A stretch of 32,724 nt of DNA from an uncultured Clostridia bacterium (GTDB taxonomy: Bacteria; Bacillota; Clostridia; Oscillospirales; Acutalibacteraceae), in assembly GCA_946186665.1 (NCBI GenBank), contig CAMHOE010000025.1, forward strand, positions 1 through 32,724, read 5' to 3'. The position numbers and the translations under genes are program-made. Of this stretch, positions 1 to 6,442 are shown in pieces; positions within the stretch are counted from its first letter, which is position 1, and every line of letters begins with the position of its first letter. The notes under the pieces are model-generated. The model searched no databases. It saw only the letters and a list, made by a program, of their open reading frames with translations, and was not told the origin of the DNA.

Positions 1-14
1 GAGAAAGGAGAATT

Positions 15-46
15 AATAAAACCACCCCTTTCGGGATGGTTTTATT
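15..46 (+). terminator. Rho-independent terminator-like hairpin
   Basis: Arms 15-24 and 37-46 pair perfectly over 10 bp; an A/C mismatch follows and then three inner C:G pairs (26-28 with 33-35) close a TTTC loop. The outer stem is A/T-rich, so it could stop transcription in either direction. It probably ends a gene lying left of the window. Confidence 0.65.
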
Positions 47-60
47 ATACGTGAAAGAAA

Positions 61-237
61 ATGGAACAGCAGAATTCATGTGCTGATTGCCTGAATCTGG
101 GGCGTGCTGTTTATTGTATGCAGTGTGTCAGGTTAAATAAGGGACATAAGGATATGTTTCGCAGCAATGCTCCTGCCCCCCTCCCCCACAAGCCTGAAAG
201 CAGCAAAAATGATTTCTCACAGGTCGAGAAAAGATAA
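61..237 (+). CDS. Small Cys-rich (possible zinc-ribbon) protein, 58 aa
   Basis: An open frame of 58 codons starts at ATG 61 and stops at TAA 235. It holds two CxxC pairs (Cys7/Cys10 and Cys19/Cys22) eight residues apart, the spacing of a small zinc ribbon. The rest is hydrophilic, with a Pro-rich stretch near residue 40. No clear ribosome binding site is visible; only a GAAAG-like stretch precedes the start. I do not recognise a family. It follows the terminator at 15-46 and precedes a transposase relic, so it may be cargo of a lost mobile element. The paired cysteines argue for a real protein, the weak start argues against it. Confidence 0.4.
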   Translation: MEQQNSCADCLNLGRAVYCMQCVRLNKGHKDMFRSNAPAPLPHKPESSKNDFSQVEKR

Positions 238-297
238 TTGTTACATATTCTGTTACTCTAAAAATAGGAACTGATTCCGTTTTACTCAAAACGATAA

Positions 298-334
298 ATC
301 CCCTCCGCTACGAATTGCTCACGACGGAGGGGAT
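298..334 (+). promoter_or_regulatory. Hairpin that hides the transposase ribosome binding site
   Basis: Bases 298-307 and 325-334 form a perfect 10-bp stem with a 17-nt loop. The 3' arm contains the GGAGG Shine-Dalgarno element (326-330) for the ATG at 341. A transcript entering from upstream would fold and mask the site. Such anti-readthrough hairpins are known in several insertion sequences, for example IS10 and IS200. Its use here is inferred. Confidence 0.5.
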
Positions 335-340
335 GTTATT

Positions 341-827
341 ATGTACGTATTTTATATCCGAATGGAAAGCGTGACAGACCCACAAAAGGAATTGAAGAAA
401 AGCTTAGAATGTTATCTTCTTCATGTATGGTTTAATCTTTCTGATGAAGGAATAGAGGATGCTATATACGACAGCTATGCACTCAGAAAATTCATGAGTA
501 TTGATTTTAAAGAAGAACAAGTTCCGGATGCTACAACACTTCTGAAATTCAGACATCTTCTGGAAAAGAATCATCTGAGAGAGCAAATGTTCAAGGCTAT
601 CAATTATGTTCTTGAACAAGGCGGAGCAATGATGAAGGGCGGTACGATTATATGCTACAATCATCAATGCGCCGAGTTCAACAAAATATAAGGTTCGCTT
701 CAAATTTACAAAAGTTCGGTATCGTGGTATTGCCAAAAATCTTCATAAACAGAATGTCCTGTTTGCCTGTACAAATCTGCTTATGTATGCTTATGCAAAA
801 AAACATTCTGTACAAGCAATGGGATAA
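341..827 (+). pseudogene. IS5-family transposase relic (frameshifted, catalytic core deleted)
   Basis: Codons from 341 give an intact N-terminal DUF772-type region of an IS5-family transposase, including DATTLLKFRHLLEKN. Near position 650 about two bases are missing. The family sequence continues in another frame from 654 (ATIINAPSSTK) and joins directly, at about 687-690, to the C-terminal motif KVRYRGIAKN and ends at TAA 825. The catalytic middle, with its DDE aspartates, is absent. The join keeps the reading frame on both sides, so the large deletion was in phase and the small one broke the gene. The element cannot code for an active transposase. The start at 341 has a Shine-Dalgarno element inside the hairpin at 298-334. 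No convincing terminal inverted repeats were found. Confidence 0.85.
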
Positions 828-1084
828 GTGTACCCTATTGAGGGTAATAGCCATCAAAAATGCCTTATATAGGATGTTTTCACTCTGTTTTGTGCTATAC
901 TTGTGAAAAAAATTATGCAGTCTCAATTTTAACTTAGAATATATCGATTTATTCAGTGTCTCCTTAATAAAAACCATCCGGATTTCAGCTTGCCGGGGTG
1001 GTGGTAAATGGATGGAAACAGAGAAAAAGCCGTACACATCGCCGGAGCAGCTATTATTCAAATCAGTTTAATATTTTGATTCCC

Positions 1085-1114
1085 AGTCTCGCATTGAGCG
1101 GGGCTGTTTTTTTT
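1085..1114 (+). terminator. Rho-independent terminator
   Basis: Arms 1085-1092 and 1098-1105 pair over 8 bp, with three G:T pairs, around a five-base loop. A run of eight T follows at 1107-1114. It isolates the TetR gene from the IS relic. Confidence 0.6.
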
Positions 1115-1115
1115 A

Positions 1116-1144
1116 TAGACAATAACTTTATTTTCTGTTATCAT
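1116..1144 (+). promoter_or_regulatory. Possible promoter of the TetR gene
   Basis: TAGACA (1116-1121) and TATCAT (1139-1144) are 17 bp apart and lie 40 bp before the TetR start. Both boxes are imperfect. Confidence 0.35.
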
Positions 1145-1183
1145 GTATTATAAGACATATGATGCGGATATGAGGGAAGCATT

Positions 1184-1732
1184 ATGAAAAAACGAACATC
1201 CAAACAGATTTTTGCAGAAACCTTTCTTGAGCTGAGCCGTGAACTGCCGATAGACAAAATCACCGTCAAAAGAATCATTGAGGAAAGCGGATTGTCACTG
1301 AAAACCTTTTATAACCACTTTCCGGACAAATATTCGCTGATGCTGTATATTGAACAGGTAGAGAGCAACCGACTGCATGAAAAGCTGTCAGATGGTGATC
1401 TGACCTTTCAGGAATATTTGAGAGAGGGTATAGAATACTATGGGAAAATCAAGCATTTTCTCTTAAATGCTTTTGAAAACACGCAGGGTGCGGATTCCTA
1501 TATAAAAATGCACGCTGAGGAAGCTTGTCGTTCCCTGCTTGATTTCATACAGAAAAAGAATGGTCTTACAGAAATAGCTGCCGATGTAGTCTTTGCGGAA
1601 AGATTTTATGCAAATGGTCTTGCAAGCAGCTTTTTCGATTATAATTTCGGTAATAATAACCTCACGGAAGATGAGTTTATCCGCTATTGCGTGGAATGTA
1701 TCCCGGAAAAGCTCAGACCCTTCCTGCTATAA
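1184..1732 (+). CDS. TetR/AcrR-family transcriptional regulator
   Basis: This 182-aa protein has the TetR helix-turn-helix near residues 25-55, with the recognition segment SGLSLKTFYNHFPDK. The remaining helical part is a ligand-binding and dimerisation domain that I cannot assign to a ligand. Length and domain order are normal for the family. The start has a GAGG-type ribosome binding site about eight bases upstream. It lies 147 bp before the ferritin-like gene, in the same orientation, but that gene has its own promoter at 1791-1818. It may regulate itself and the redox operon downstream; this is inferred from position. A 10-bp direct repeat at 1734-1743 and 1762-1771, just before that promoter, is a candidate binding site. 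Confidence 0.9.
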   Translation: MKKRTSKQIFAETFLELSRELPIDKITVKRIIEESGLSLKTFYNHFPDKYSLMLYIEQVESNRLHEKLSDGDLTFQEYLREGIEYYGKIKHFLLNAFENTQGADSYIKMHAEEACRSLLDFIQKKNGLTEIAADVVFAERFYANGLASSFFDYNFGNNNLTEDEFIRYCVECIPEKLRPFLL

Positions 1733-1790
1733 AAAAAGTACAGGGTTTGGCAAATTGCTGTAAAAGTACAGTGATATTAAAAATCCACCA

Positions 1791-1818
1791 TTGAAATAAT
1801 TATCAAATGTGATATAAT
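1791..1818 (+). promoter_or_regulatory. Promoter of the redox/stress operon
   Basis: TTGAAA (1791-1796) and TATAAT (1813-1818) are 16 bp apart, and the -10 box is extended by an upstream TG. The 10-bp direct repeat AAAAGTACAG (1734-1743 and 1762-1771) lies just upstream. Confidence 0.75.
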
Positions 1819-1879
1819 TACATTAATGATTGTGCACAACCGGAATGCACACAATATTATATTTCAGGAGGGTCATACT

Positions 1880-2329
1880 ATGACAAAAATTGAACTGTTG
1901 AAGGCATTCGCAAAGGGCTGGTTCGGCAACTCCCAGCAGCACTCTATCCACGCTCAGCTTTTGAAGGCTCGTGGACTGAACAAGCTCGGTGACAAGATCA
2001 TGGCTGAATCAGATGAGGAATGGGAAGAGGCTAAAAAGGTCAATGCAAGACTTATTGAGCTTGGTGAAACACCTGTTGTTGAGATCGAACCTTATCCTGT
2101 TATCACCGACATCAAGGAAATGCTGGAATATGACTGCAAGGATGCTGCTGAAGCTCTGCCGATGATGTCAAAGTCTCTTGCTATGTTCGATGACGACTAT
2201 GTTACAAGACACATGATCGAGGAGTTTATCCTTGACGAGCAGGAACACTACAACTGGGTAAAGGGTCATCTCTGTCTGATCGAGCAAATCGGCATGGAAA
2301 ATTATATGATTGAGATGCTGGGTGATTGA
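1880..2329 (+). CDS. Ferritin-like (bacterioferritin-related) protein
   Basis: This 149-aa protein has the helical pattern of a ferritin-like four-helix bundle. The first half resembles bacterioferritin helices A and B (HSIHAQLLKARGLNKLG, then an acidic helix ending LGETP). The second half ends with an ExxH pair (Glu120, His123) in DEQEHYNW, a usual di-iron ligand motif. The matching ExxH of the first half is altered: Lys52 replaces the histidine. It may therefore bind one metal or differ in chemistry from true ferritins. The start at 1880 has an AGGAGGG site ten bases upstream; an in-frame ATG at 1826 lies too near the promoter. Its stop overlaps the next gene. Its company (OhrR-like and rubredoxin-type proteins) suggests iron handling or peroxide defence. 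Confidence 0.75.
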   Translation: MTKIELLKAFAKGWFGNSQQHSIHAQLLKARGLNKLGDKIMAESDEEWEEAKKVNARLIELGETPVVEIEPYPVITDIKEMLEYDCKDAAEALPMMSKSLAMFDDDYVTRHMIEEFILDEQEHYNWVKGHLCLIEQIGMENYMIEMLGD

Positions 2330-2514
2330 TGATGAGTGAAAAAGAACAGATTCTCGAAGCGATGAAAAAAGCCGGCGAGCCTCTGAATGCTGGCAAAATC
2401 GCTGAACTCACAGGCTTTGACCGCAAGGTTGTTGACAAAACAATGACCGCCATGAAAAAGGACGGTTCAATTGTATCGCCTGTCCGCTGCAAATGGGAAC
2501 CTGCTGATAAATAA
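2329..2514 (+). CDS. Mini winged-helix DNA-binding protein, 61 aa
   Basis: The protein is only a winged helix-turn-helix: helix EKEQILEAMKKAGE, then NAGKIAELTGFDRKVVDKTM, then a short wing (KDGSIVSPVRCKW). There is no effector domain. The ATG at 2329 overlaps the stop of the ferritin-like gene; ATG 2332 is an equal alternative, preceded by GGGTG at a better distance. Proteins of this type occur beside ferritin-like and rubrerythrin-like genes in anaerobes; the exact role is unknown. The single cysteine in the wing (CKW) might respond to oxidation, which is speculation. It is probably made by translational coupling to the upstream gene. Confidence 0.75.
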   Translation: MMSEKEQILEAMKKAGEPLNAGKIAELTGFDRKVVDKTMTAMKKDGSIVSPVRCKWEPADK

Positions 2515-2520
2515 TAAGCT

Positions 2521-2556
2521 GACCGGCATACCTCTTTATAATGGGATATGTCGGTC
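2521..2556 (+). terminator. Intra-operon hairpin, possible partial terminator
   Basis: Arms 2521-2530 and 2547-2556 pair over 10 bp with one G:T pair, and GTTTTAT follows. The T-run is short. It lies between the mini winged-helix gene and the 53-aa gene, so it may lower transcription of the downstream genes. Confidence 0.5.
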
Positions 2557-2589
2557 GTTTTATAAAATAATGAAAGGATGGACAGAATC

Positions 2590-2751
2590 ATGAGATCATT
2601 TTTAACTTTTATCGGAGGAATATGCACAGGTGTATTTCTTATCATGCTTTATCTTCACCGCAATGTTATCAAAGCGGCAATAACAGGAGAGGAAATGCCC
2701 AAAGCACCGGAAAGCTGCCCTGCTTTCAGACCGGAAGATGATGGCGAATGA
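2590..2751 (+). CDS. Small single-span membrane protein, 53 aa
   Basis: ATG 2590 opens a 53-codon frame with an AAAGGA site 11 bases upstream. Residues 4-22 form one hydrophobic span (FLTFIGGICTGVFLIMLYL); a basic turn (HRNVIK) and a hydrophilic, acidic, Pro-rich tail with Cys43 follow. The stop overlaps the OhrR-like start in an ATGA, so the two are translationally coupled, which strongly supports a real gene. It resembles in layout, though not clearly in sequence, the 98-aa membrane protein at 22690. Function is unknown; it could anchor or modulate a redox partner at the membrane. Confidence 0.65.
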   Translation: MRSFLTFIGGICTGVFLIMLYLHRNVIKAAITGEEMPKAPESCPAFRPEDDGE

Positions 2752-3206
2752 CAAACGAAATCATATCAGATAAATACAGCTCCATTCGCCTGAAAAATCA
2801 GCTTTGTTTTCCGCTTTATGCCTGTGCCAAGGAGATCGTGCGGCTCTACCGCAAGCCCCTTGAAAAAATAGGGCTGACCTATACTCAGTATGTCGTGATG
2901 ATGGTTTTCTGGGAGCATGGCGGAATGACAGAAAAGGAGCTGGGCATGATCGTACATCTTGATTCAGGCACGCTTGCACCGCTTCTTAAGCGTCTGGAAA
3001 AACAGGGTCTAGTTACAAGGACACGCCCCGAAGGCAGTGAAAACAAGCTTTATATTGCCCTTACTGAGCATGGTGAAAAGCTAAAGGAAGAGGCACTCCA
3101 TGTTCCCAAAGAAATGTCCGGCTGTATCTCATTACCGGATGAAGACCTAATAATGCTGAAAAGCTTGCTCAATAAGATGATGATAATGATGGAGGATACA
3201 AAATGA
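2748..3206 (+). CDS. MarR-family OhrR-like redox-sensing regulator
   Basis: This 152-aa protein has the OhrR pattern: LKNQLCFPLYA near the N terminus with the peroxide-reactive cysteine at position 20, then the MarR winged helix containing LDSGTLAPLLKRLEKQGLV. In known OhrR proteins this Cys is oxidised by organic peroxides, which releases DNA. A second cysteine at 25 could form a disulfide or take part in thiol exchange. The gene overlaps its neighbours by ATGA at both ends (2748 and 3203), so it is made together with the 53-aa protein and the EFR1 protein. It may regulate this operon in response to oxidants. No adjacent ohr peroxidase gene is present, which is unusual for the family. Confidence 0.85.
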   Translation: MTNEIISDKYSSIRLKNQLCFPLYACAKEIVRLYRKPLEKIGLTYTQYVVMMVFWEHGGMTEKELGMIVHLDSGTLAPLLKRLEKQGLVTRTRPEGSENKLYIALTEHGEKLKEEALHVPKEMSGCISLPDEDLIMLKSLLNKMMIMMEDTK

Positions 3207-3961
3207 CGGTTTGCTATTTTACGGCAAGCGGTAACTGCTTATATGCTGCAAGAAAAATCGGCGGAACACTGCTTTCTATACCTCAGCTGATGAAACAGGA
3301 TAATATAAAGATAGAAGATGAAGCAGTAGGGATCATATGCCCGGTGTATGCAGTGGAAATGCCGATGATGGTAAATGGATTTCTTGAAAAAGCCAGGATC
3401 ATAACACCGTATTTTTTCTTTATTTATACTTACGGAATGGGTTATGCCTCAGCGTTCGCTCATGTGGAATTATCCTGTCAGAAAGCAGGTATAAAGCTGT
3501 CATATATCAATGCCGTTCAGATGGTGGATAATTATTTACCTGGTTTTGAAATGCAGCACCAGATCAAAACATTGCCGAAAAAGAATGTAGAAGGTCAATT
3601 ACAGATCATTTGCGAGGATATTTCCAATCGTCGTGAGAAACCGGTAAAGATCACTGCTGCCAACAGGACACAAATGGCAATGTATAAGAATATGCTGGCA
3701 AAACGTATTCTCAGGAAGGATACGGCAAAAAGCTATATTGTCAATGATGACTGCATACGCTGCGGCATTTGTGCAAAGGTTTGTCCTGCAAACAATATCA
3801 CTGTTACCGACAAGGTGAATTTCTCAGATCAGTGTGAGGTCTGCTATGCCTGCCTGCATAATTGCCCCAAAAACGCGATACACATGAAGTCGGAAAAAAG
3901 TTCGGTACGATTTCGAAACGAGCATATCACGTTGAAAGATATTATAGATTCAAATGAATGA
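3203..3961 (+). CDS. EFR1-type ferrodoxin: flavodoxin-like domain plus two [4Fe-4S] clusters
   Basis: The 252-aa protein starts with a flavodoxin-like fold: FMN phosphate loop TASGNC near residue 8, then YAVEMPMM and YTYGMGYA loops. Its C terminus carries two bacterial ferredoxin motifs, CIRCGICAKVCP and CEVCYACLHNCP, for two [4Fe-4S] clusters. This order is typical of the EFR1 family of anaerobes, thought to move electrons between ferredoxin and flavin partners. The ATG overlaps the OhrR stop. The rubredoxin-fused gene downstream is a plausible electron partner; the two genes are only 12 bp apart. Confidence 0.85.
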   Translation: MTVCYFTASGNCLYAARKIGGTLLSIPQLMKQDNIKIEDEAVGIICPVYAVEMPMMVNGFLEKARIITPYFFFIYTYGMGYASAFAHVELSCQKAGIKLSYINAVQMVDNYLPGFEMQHQIKTLPKKNVEGQLQIICEDISNRREKPVKITAANRTQMAMYKNMLAKRILRKDTAKSYIVNDDCIRCGICAKVCPANNITVTDKVNFSDQCEVCYACLHNCPKNAIHMKSEKSSVRFRNEHITLKDIIDSNE

Positions 3962-3973
3962 GGAGGATTTTTA

Positions 3974-4915
3974 ATGATCATCAAAGCAGTAAAATTCAGA
4001 AAAGACGGTTTTTATTCACAGCCTTTTGTTTTTGGTGGTGAAGAAGGAACGGATAAGTTTGACCCGAATATCCGTTATCGTGGCAGCCTGCAAAATTATC
4101 TGATTGATACAGGCAGCGAGGTGATACTTGTAGATACTGGACTTCCCAAAGGCACACCGGAGGAAGCACCTGATGAGAGCAGTATTCTTTACACAGGCAA
4201 GGACATTTGCAGCTATTTGGAAGCCTTTGCAAATCTCGGTTATAAACCAGAACAGATCACAAAGATACTTCTTACCCATAAACACAACGATCATTCCGGA
4301 GAGCTTAAGTCCTTCCCCAACGCTCAGATTTTTGTCAATGAAGACGAACTCGTTGCGGATGAATTGCAGGGGATCCCGAATGTCGTTCCTGTGAAGTTCA
4401 CAGACGGTGCATACTACAATTTCCCCGAAAGCCAGAAAATAGCTGAGGGTATCTATTTCATCAAAGCAAAGGGTCATACTAACGGAAACAGCATTATTAT
4501 TGTGGAGTCAGACGGACTATTCTATATGCTGCACGGAGATATTACATACGTTGACGAAGCATTGTATGATAATAAACTTTCCGTTGTGTTTGATGATAAA
4601 GCTGCTGCCCGTGAAACGATGGACAGGGTGCGTGAGTTTGTCCGCAATCATCCGACAGTTTATTGCGGCACACATACGCCCCAGGGCTATGAAAACCTTG
4701 AAGCAAAGCGTGTGATAGACCTGGATAATCCTGTTCCGACAGTACTTGCTGAGGTTGATTTCTCCGAAAGTAAGTCTACGGGAGTTTATGTCTGTTCGAT
4801 TTGCGGATATGTTTATGACCCGGCAGAGCATGATGGAGAATCTTTTGAAGATCTGCCGGACGACTGGAAATGTCCTAGATGCAAGCAGCCTAAAGAAAAA
4901 TTTAACAAGGCATAA
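3974..4915 (+). CDS. Metallo-beta-lactamase fold protein fused to a C-terminal rubredoxin
   Basis: Residues 1 to about 250 form a metallo-beta-lactamase fold with a full ligand set: HKHNDH (102-107), the His of KGHTNGN, the Asp of HGDITYVD and the His of CGTHTPQG. The last 50 residues are a rubredoxin, with CSICG and CPRC binding one Fe. The metal motif is the HxHxDH hydrolase or persulfide-dioxygenase type, not the HxExD di-iron motif of flavodiiron proteins. Its chemistry is therefore open: hydrolase, sulfur dioxygenase or an oxygen-scavenging enzyme fed by rubredoxin. AGGAGG at 3961-3966 is a strong ribosome binding site. The gene ends the operon, before a terminator. Confidence 0.85.
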   Translation: MIIKAVKFRKDGFYSQPFVFGGEEGTDKFDPNIRYRGSLQNYLIDTGSEVILVDTGLPKGTPEEAPDESSILYTGKDICSYLEAFANLGYKPEQITKILLTHKHNDHSGELKSFPNAQIFVNEDELVADELQGIPNVVPVKFTDGAYYNFPESQKIAEGIYFIKAKGHTNGNSIIIVESDGLFYMLHGDITYVDEALYDNKLSVVFDDKAAARETMDRVREFVRNHPTVYCGTHTPQGYENLEAKRVIDLDNPVPTVLAEVDFSESKSTGVYVCSICGYVYDPAEHDGESFEDLPDDWKCPRCKQPKEKFNKA

Positions 4916-4935
4916 TGCTTTGACATCACAGCCTC

Positions 4936-4956
4936 GCCCCGTGCGGGGCTTTTTCT
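4936..4956 (+). terminator. Rho-independent terminator of the redox operon
   Basis: GCCCC (4936-4940) pairs with GGGGC (4945-4949), and a T-rich run follows to 4958. The surrounding bases, TGACATCACAGCCTCGCCCC, nearly match those at the end of brnA (from 20336). Confidence 0.8.
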
Positions 4957-5001
4957 TTTGCAAAATGCGGAAAAATGTAGTCGTGGGCAGGGTGAGTGTG
5001 G

Positions 5002-5007
5002 TATAAT
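5002..5007 (+). promoter_or_regulatory. Extended -10 promoter of the CatA-like gene
   Basis: TATAAT at 5002-5007 is preceded by TGG, an extended -10. No good -35 box is visible. The gene starts 33 bp downstream. Confidence 0.6.
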
Positions 5008-5039
5008 GGTTTTAGTTAGATTTTATAGGAGATATGAAA

Positions 5040-5663
5040 ATGAGTGTCAGAGAAATAAATCCTAATGAAACAACAAGAGCATCAGCTTTTGAATTATGGA
5101 TGAAAGCACCGAACCCTATGGTTACTTTCTTTAAAACATTTGATGTTATGCCCCTTATAAAAATGAGCAAAACAACCGGTATGAAGTTTAATATGCTTCT
5201 TGATTATTGTATATGTAAAGCGGCAAGTACGGTTAAAGAGTTCTATATTTTACCTGTTGGCGATAAGTTGATGCAGTATGATAAAATCGCAGTCAGCACG
5301 ATCGTAAAAAACAAGGAAAGCGAAATCAGTTCTTGTGACATTGCCTACACTGATGACCTTGATAGATTTAATGCAGATTATTTGAAATATACTGAACAAG
5401 TTCATGATACCTGTTCTAATTATGACTTATCAGAAGAATATATGGTTATTGGTACATCTGCTATTGTAGAAACTGAGATTGATGGTGCTGTTGGAATGAA
5501 CAGCGGTATTTTTAATAATCCGTTTATGATATGGGGCAGATATAGAATTGATGGTGACAAAGCTAAATTGCCTATTTCTTTTCAGTTTCATCATACACAA
5601 ATGGATGGTGCTCATGCAGGTGTATTCTTGAGAAATTTGGAAGAAGAAATCAGCATATTCTGA
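5040..5663 (+). CDS. CatA-like chloramphenicol acetyltransferase family protein
   Basis: This 207-aa protein has the CAT-family active-site motif HHTQMDG (His185 and Asp189 in the spacing HHxxxDG), which places the general base and the structural aspartate correctly. Known CAT enzymes form trimers and use acetyl-CoA. Many genomic CatA-like proteins of Clostridia have unproven substrates, so chloramphenicol resistance should not be assumed. The ATG at 5040 is preferred to 5034 because AGGAG (5027-5031) is eight bases from 5040 but only two from 5034. It is a single gene with its own promoter and the hairpin at 5691-5719 behind it. Confidence 0.85.
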   Translation: MSVREINPNETTRASAFELWMKAPNPMVTFFKTFDVMPLIKMSKTTGMKFNMLLDYCICKAASTVKEFYILPVGDKLMQYDKIAVSTIVKNKESEISSCDIAYTDDLDRFNADYLKYTEQVHDTCSNYDLSEEYMVIGTSAIVETEIDGAVGMNSGIFNNPFMIWGRYRIDGDKAKLPISFQFHHTQMDGAHAGVFLRNLEEEISIF

Positions 5664-5690
5664 TTTTCCTTACCAAATCAAAAAAACCTT

Positions 5691-5719
5691 AGTAGTAAAA
5701 CCTCCCAGTTTTTACTACT
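5691..5719 (+). terminator. Hairpin terminator after the CatA-like gene
   Basis: AGTAGTAAAA (5691-5700) and TTTTACTACT (5710-5719) pair perfectly with a nine-base loop. Another TTTTACTACT follows at once at 5721, so the 3' arm is duplicated. Confidence 0.55.
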
Positions 5720-5810
5720 ATTTTACTACTAACGACTTCCGCGATTTGCCCCGATTTGCAAAGACCAGCGTGACGCCGGATCCATAATCGCGTTGTGAGT
5801 TCTAAAGGGC

Positions 5811-5945
5811 ATGACTTTTAAAGCCGCGATTGTAACAAACTACCAACCGCGAGTTATAAATGTTAGCCTTTATGATAGTTATAACGCGAACACACTCAGC
5901 ACGAGCACACTCAGCGCGAGCACGCGCGAAAGGAAAAATCTATGA
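5811..5945 (+). CDS. Possible 44-aa peptide coupled to the phosphatase fragment
   Basis: ATG 5811, with AAAGGG just before it, opens 44 codons that end in an ATGA overlap with the phosphatase start at 5942. The peptide is Ser/Thr-rich near its end because the DNA there is a degenerate short repeat (ACACTCAGC/GCGAGCACG units, 5888-5932). Overlap of this kind suggests former translational coupling, but no family is recognised and the region is decayed. Confidence 0.25.
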   Translation: MTFKAAIVTNYQPRVINVSLYDSYNANTLSTSTLSASTRERKNL

Positions 5946-5986
5946 CAAAAGTAATGTTCATCTGCCACGGCAGAAGTCAAGGGTAG
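5942..5986 (+). pseudogene. 5' fragment of a low-molecular-weight tyrosine phosphatase gene
   Basis: After an AAAGGA site, the frame encodes MTKVMFICHGRSQG and stops. The first ten residues match the start of bacterial low-molecular-weight protein tyrosine phosphatases, whose active-site loop begins CHGNICRS. Here the loop residues NIC are missing and the gene ends at once. Only the ribosome binding site and first codons survive, as expected if an element once integrated into, or a deletion removed, the rest of the gene. Confidence 0.5.
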
Positions 5987-6129
5987 GATTTACTATCAGC
6001 TGAACTGCGGTATTATGTTTCAATACTTTGAAGTTACAGATAGTCATTAATACTGTTTTACTACTAACGATAAAATGAATAAAAGAGAGTGTTATTCTTC
6101 TGATAATAAGCCTATAAGGACAAAAAAAT

Positions 6130-6172
6130 CCCGGCACTGCCATCAAGTTTTCAGCCTGAAAGCGGTGTCGGG
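6130..6172. terminator. Hairpin, possible terminator
   Basis: CCCGGCAC (6130-6137) pairs with GTGTCGGG (6165-6172) over 8 bp with one G:T. A/T-rich sequence lies on both sides, with an A-run at 6122-6128 that would serve as a U-run on the minus strand. Confidence 0.4.
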
Positions 6173-6187
6173 TTATTATTGTTTTCT

Positions 6188-6442
6188 TCATCTTTTGAAA
6201 ATATCAACTGCCATGATTTTTTGCGACAGTCTGATAAGCTCATCTGTATCGGGTGTTTTATGACATCTGATGTATCTTTCAGTCATGCTGCACATTCCAA
6301 CTGACATAAATGAAGATGCGGCTTGATTTCTGTTTCCTCATACTGCTGAACTGTTAATAAAATGGCACGCTCGTGGTTCTTTTGATTCATAGCCATCCAT
6401 CATCTGAATGACAGCATCCTTTTGTTTAGCTGTAAGATTGAC
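6188..6442 (-). pseudogene. Broken unidentified minus-strand ORF
   Basis: Reading leftwards from about 6442, protein-like sequence runs LTAKQKDAVIQMMDGYE, shifts frame to ERAILLTVQQYEETEI, then returns to the first frame with SFMSVGMCSMTERYIR and DELIRLSQKIMAVDIFKR before the stop at 6190. Two frameshifts, or one in-frame stop near 6338, interrupt it. I do not recognise the family. The balanced, protein-like composition in successive frames suggests a decayed gene, not chance. Confidence 0.35.

Larger units (their letters stand above)
828..1183. other. Gene-free stretch after the IS5 relic
   Basis: No coding region is credible here. It holds a 6-bp hairpin at 831-846, an imperfect hairpin at about 971-1002, the terminator at 1085-1114 and a possible promoter for the TetR gene. 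The opposite-strand reading frame across 678-1061 has no family features. Confidence 0.5.
5721..6070. repeat. 15-bp direct repeats flanking a 320-bp relic segment
   Basis: TTTTACTACTAACGA occurs at 5721-5735 and again at 6056-6070. The segment between holds the 44-codon frame and the phosphatase 5' fragment. The repeats could be the footprint of an insertion or of site-specific integration; no integrase gene is present. Confidence 0.5.

Noticed and set aside
4016-4477. Minus-strand frames opposite the rubredoxin fusion gene
   Set aside because: They lack ribosome binding sites and are covered by a gene with full metal motifs.
3974-4915. Flavodiiron oxygen reductase
   Set aside because: The metal motif is HxHxDH, not HxExD, and no flavodoxin domain is present.
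5040-5663. Chloramphenicol resistance gene
   Set aside because: The active-site motif is present, but many CatA-like proteins of Clostridia have no shown activity on the drug, so only the family is named.
5880-5935. Short ACACTCAGC/GCGAGC repeats considered as a CRISPR remnant
   Set aside because: Repeats are too short, without regular spacers or nearby cas genes.
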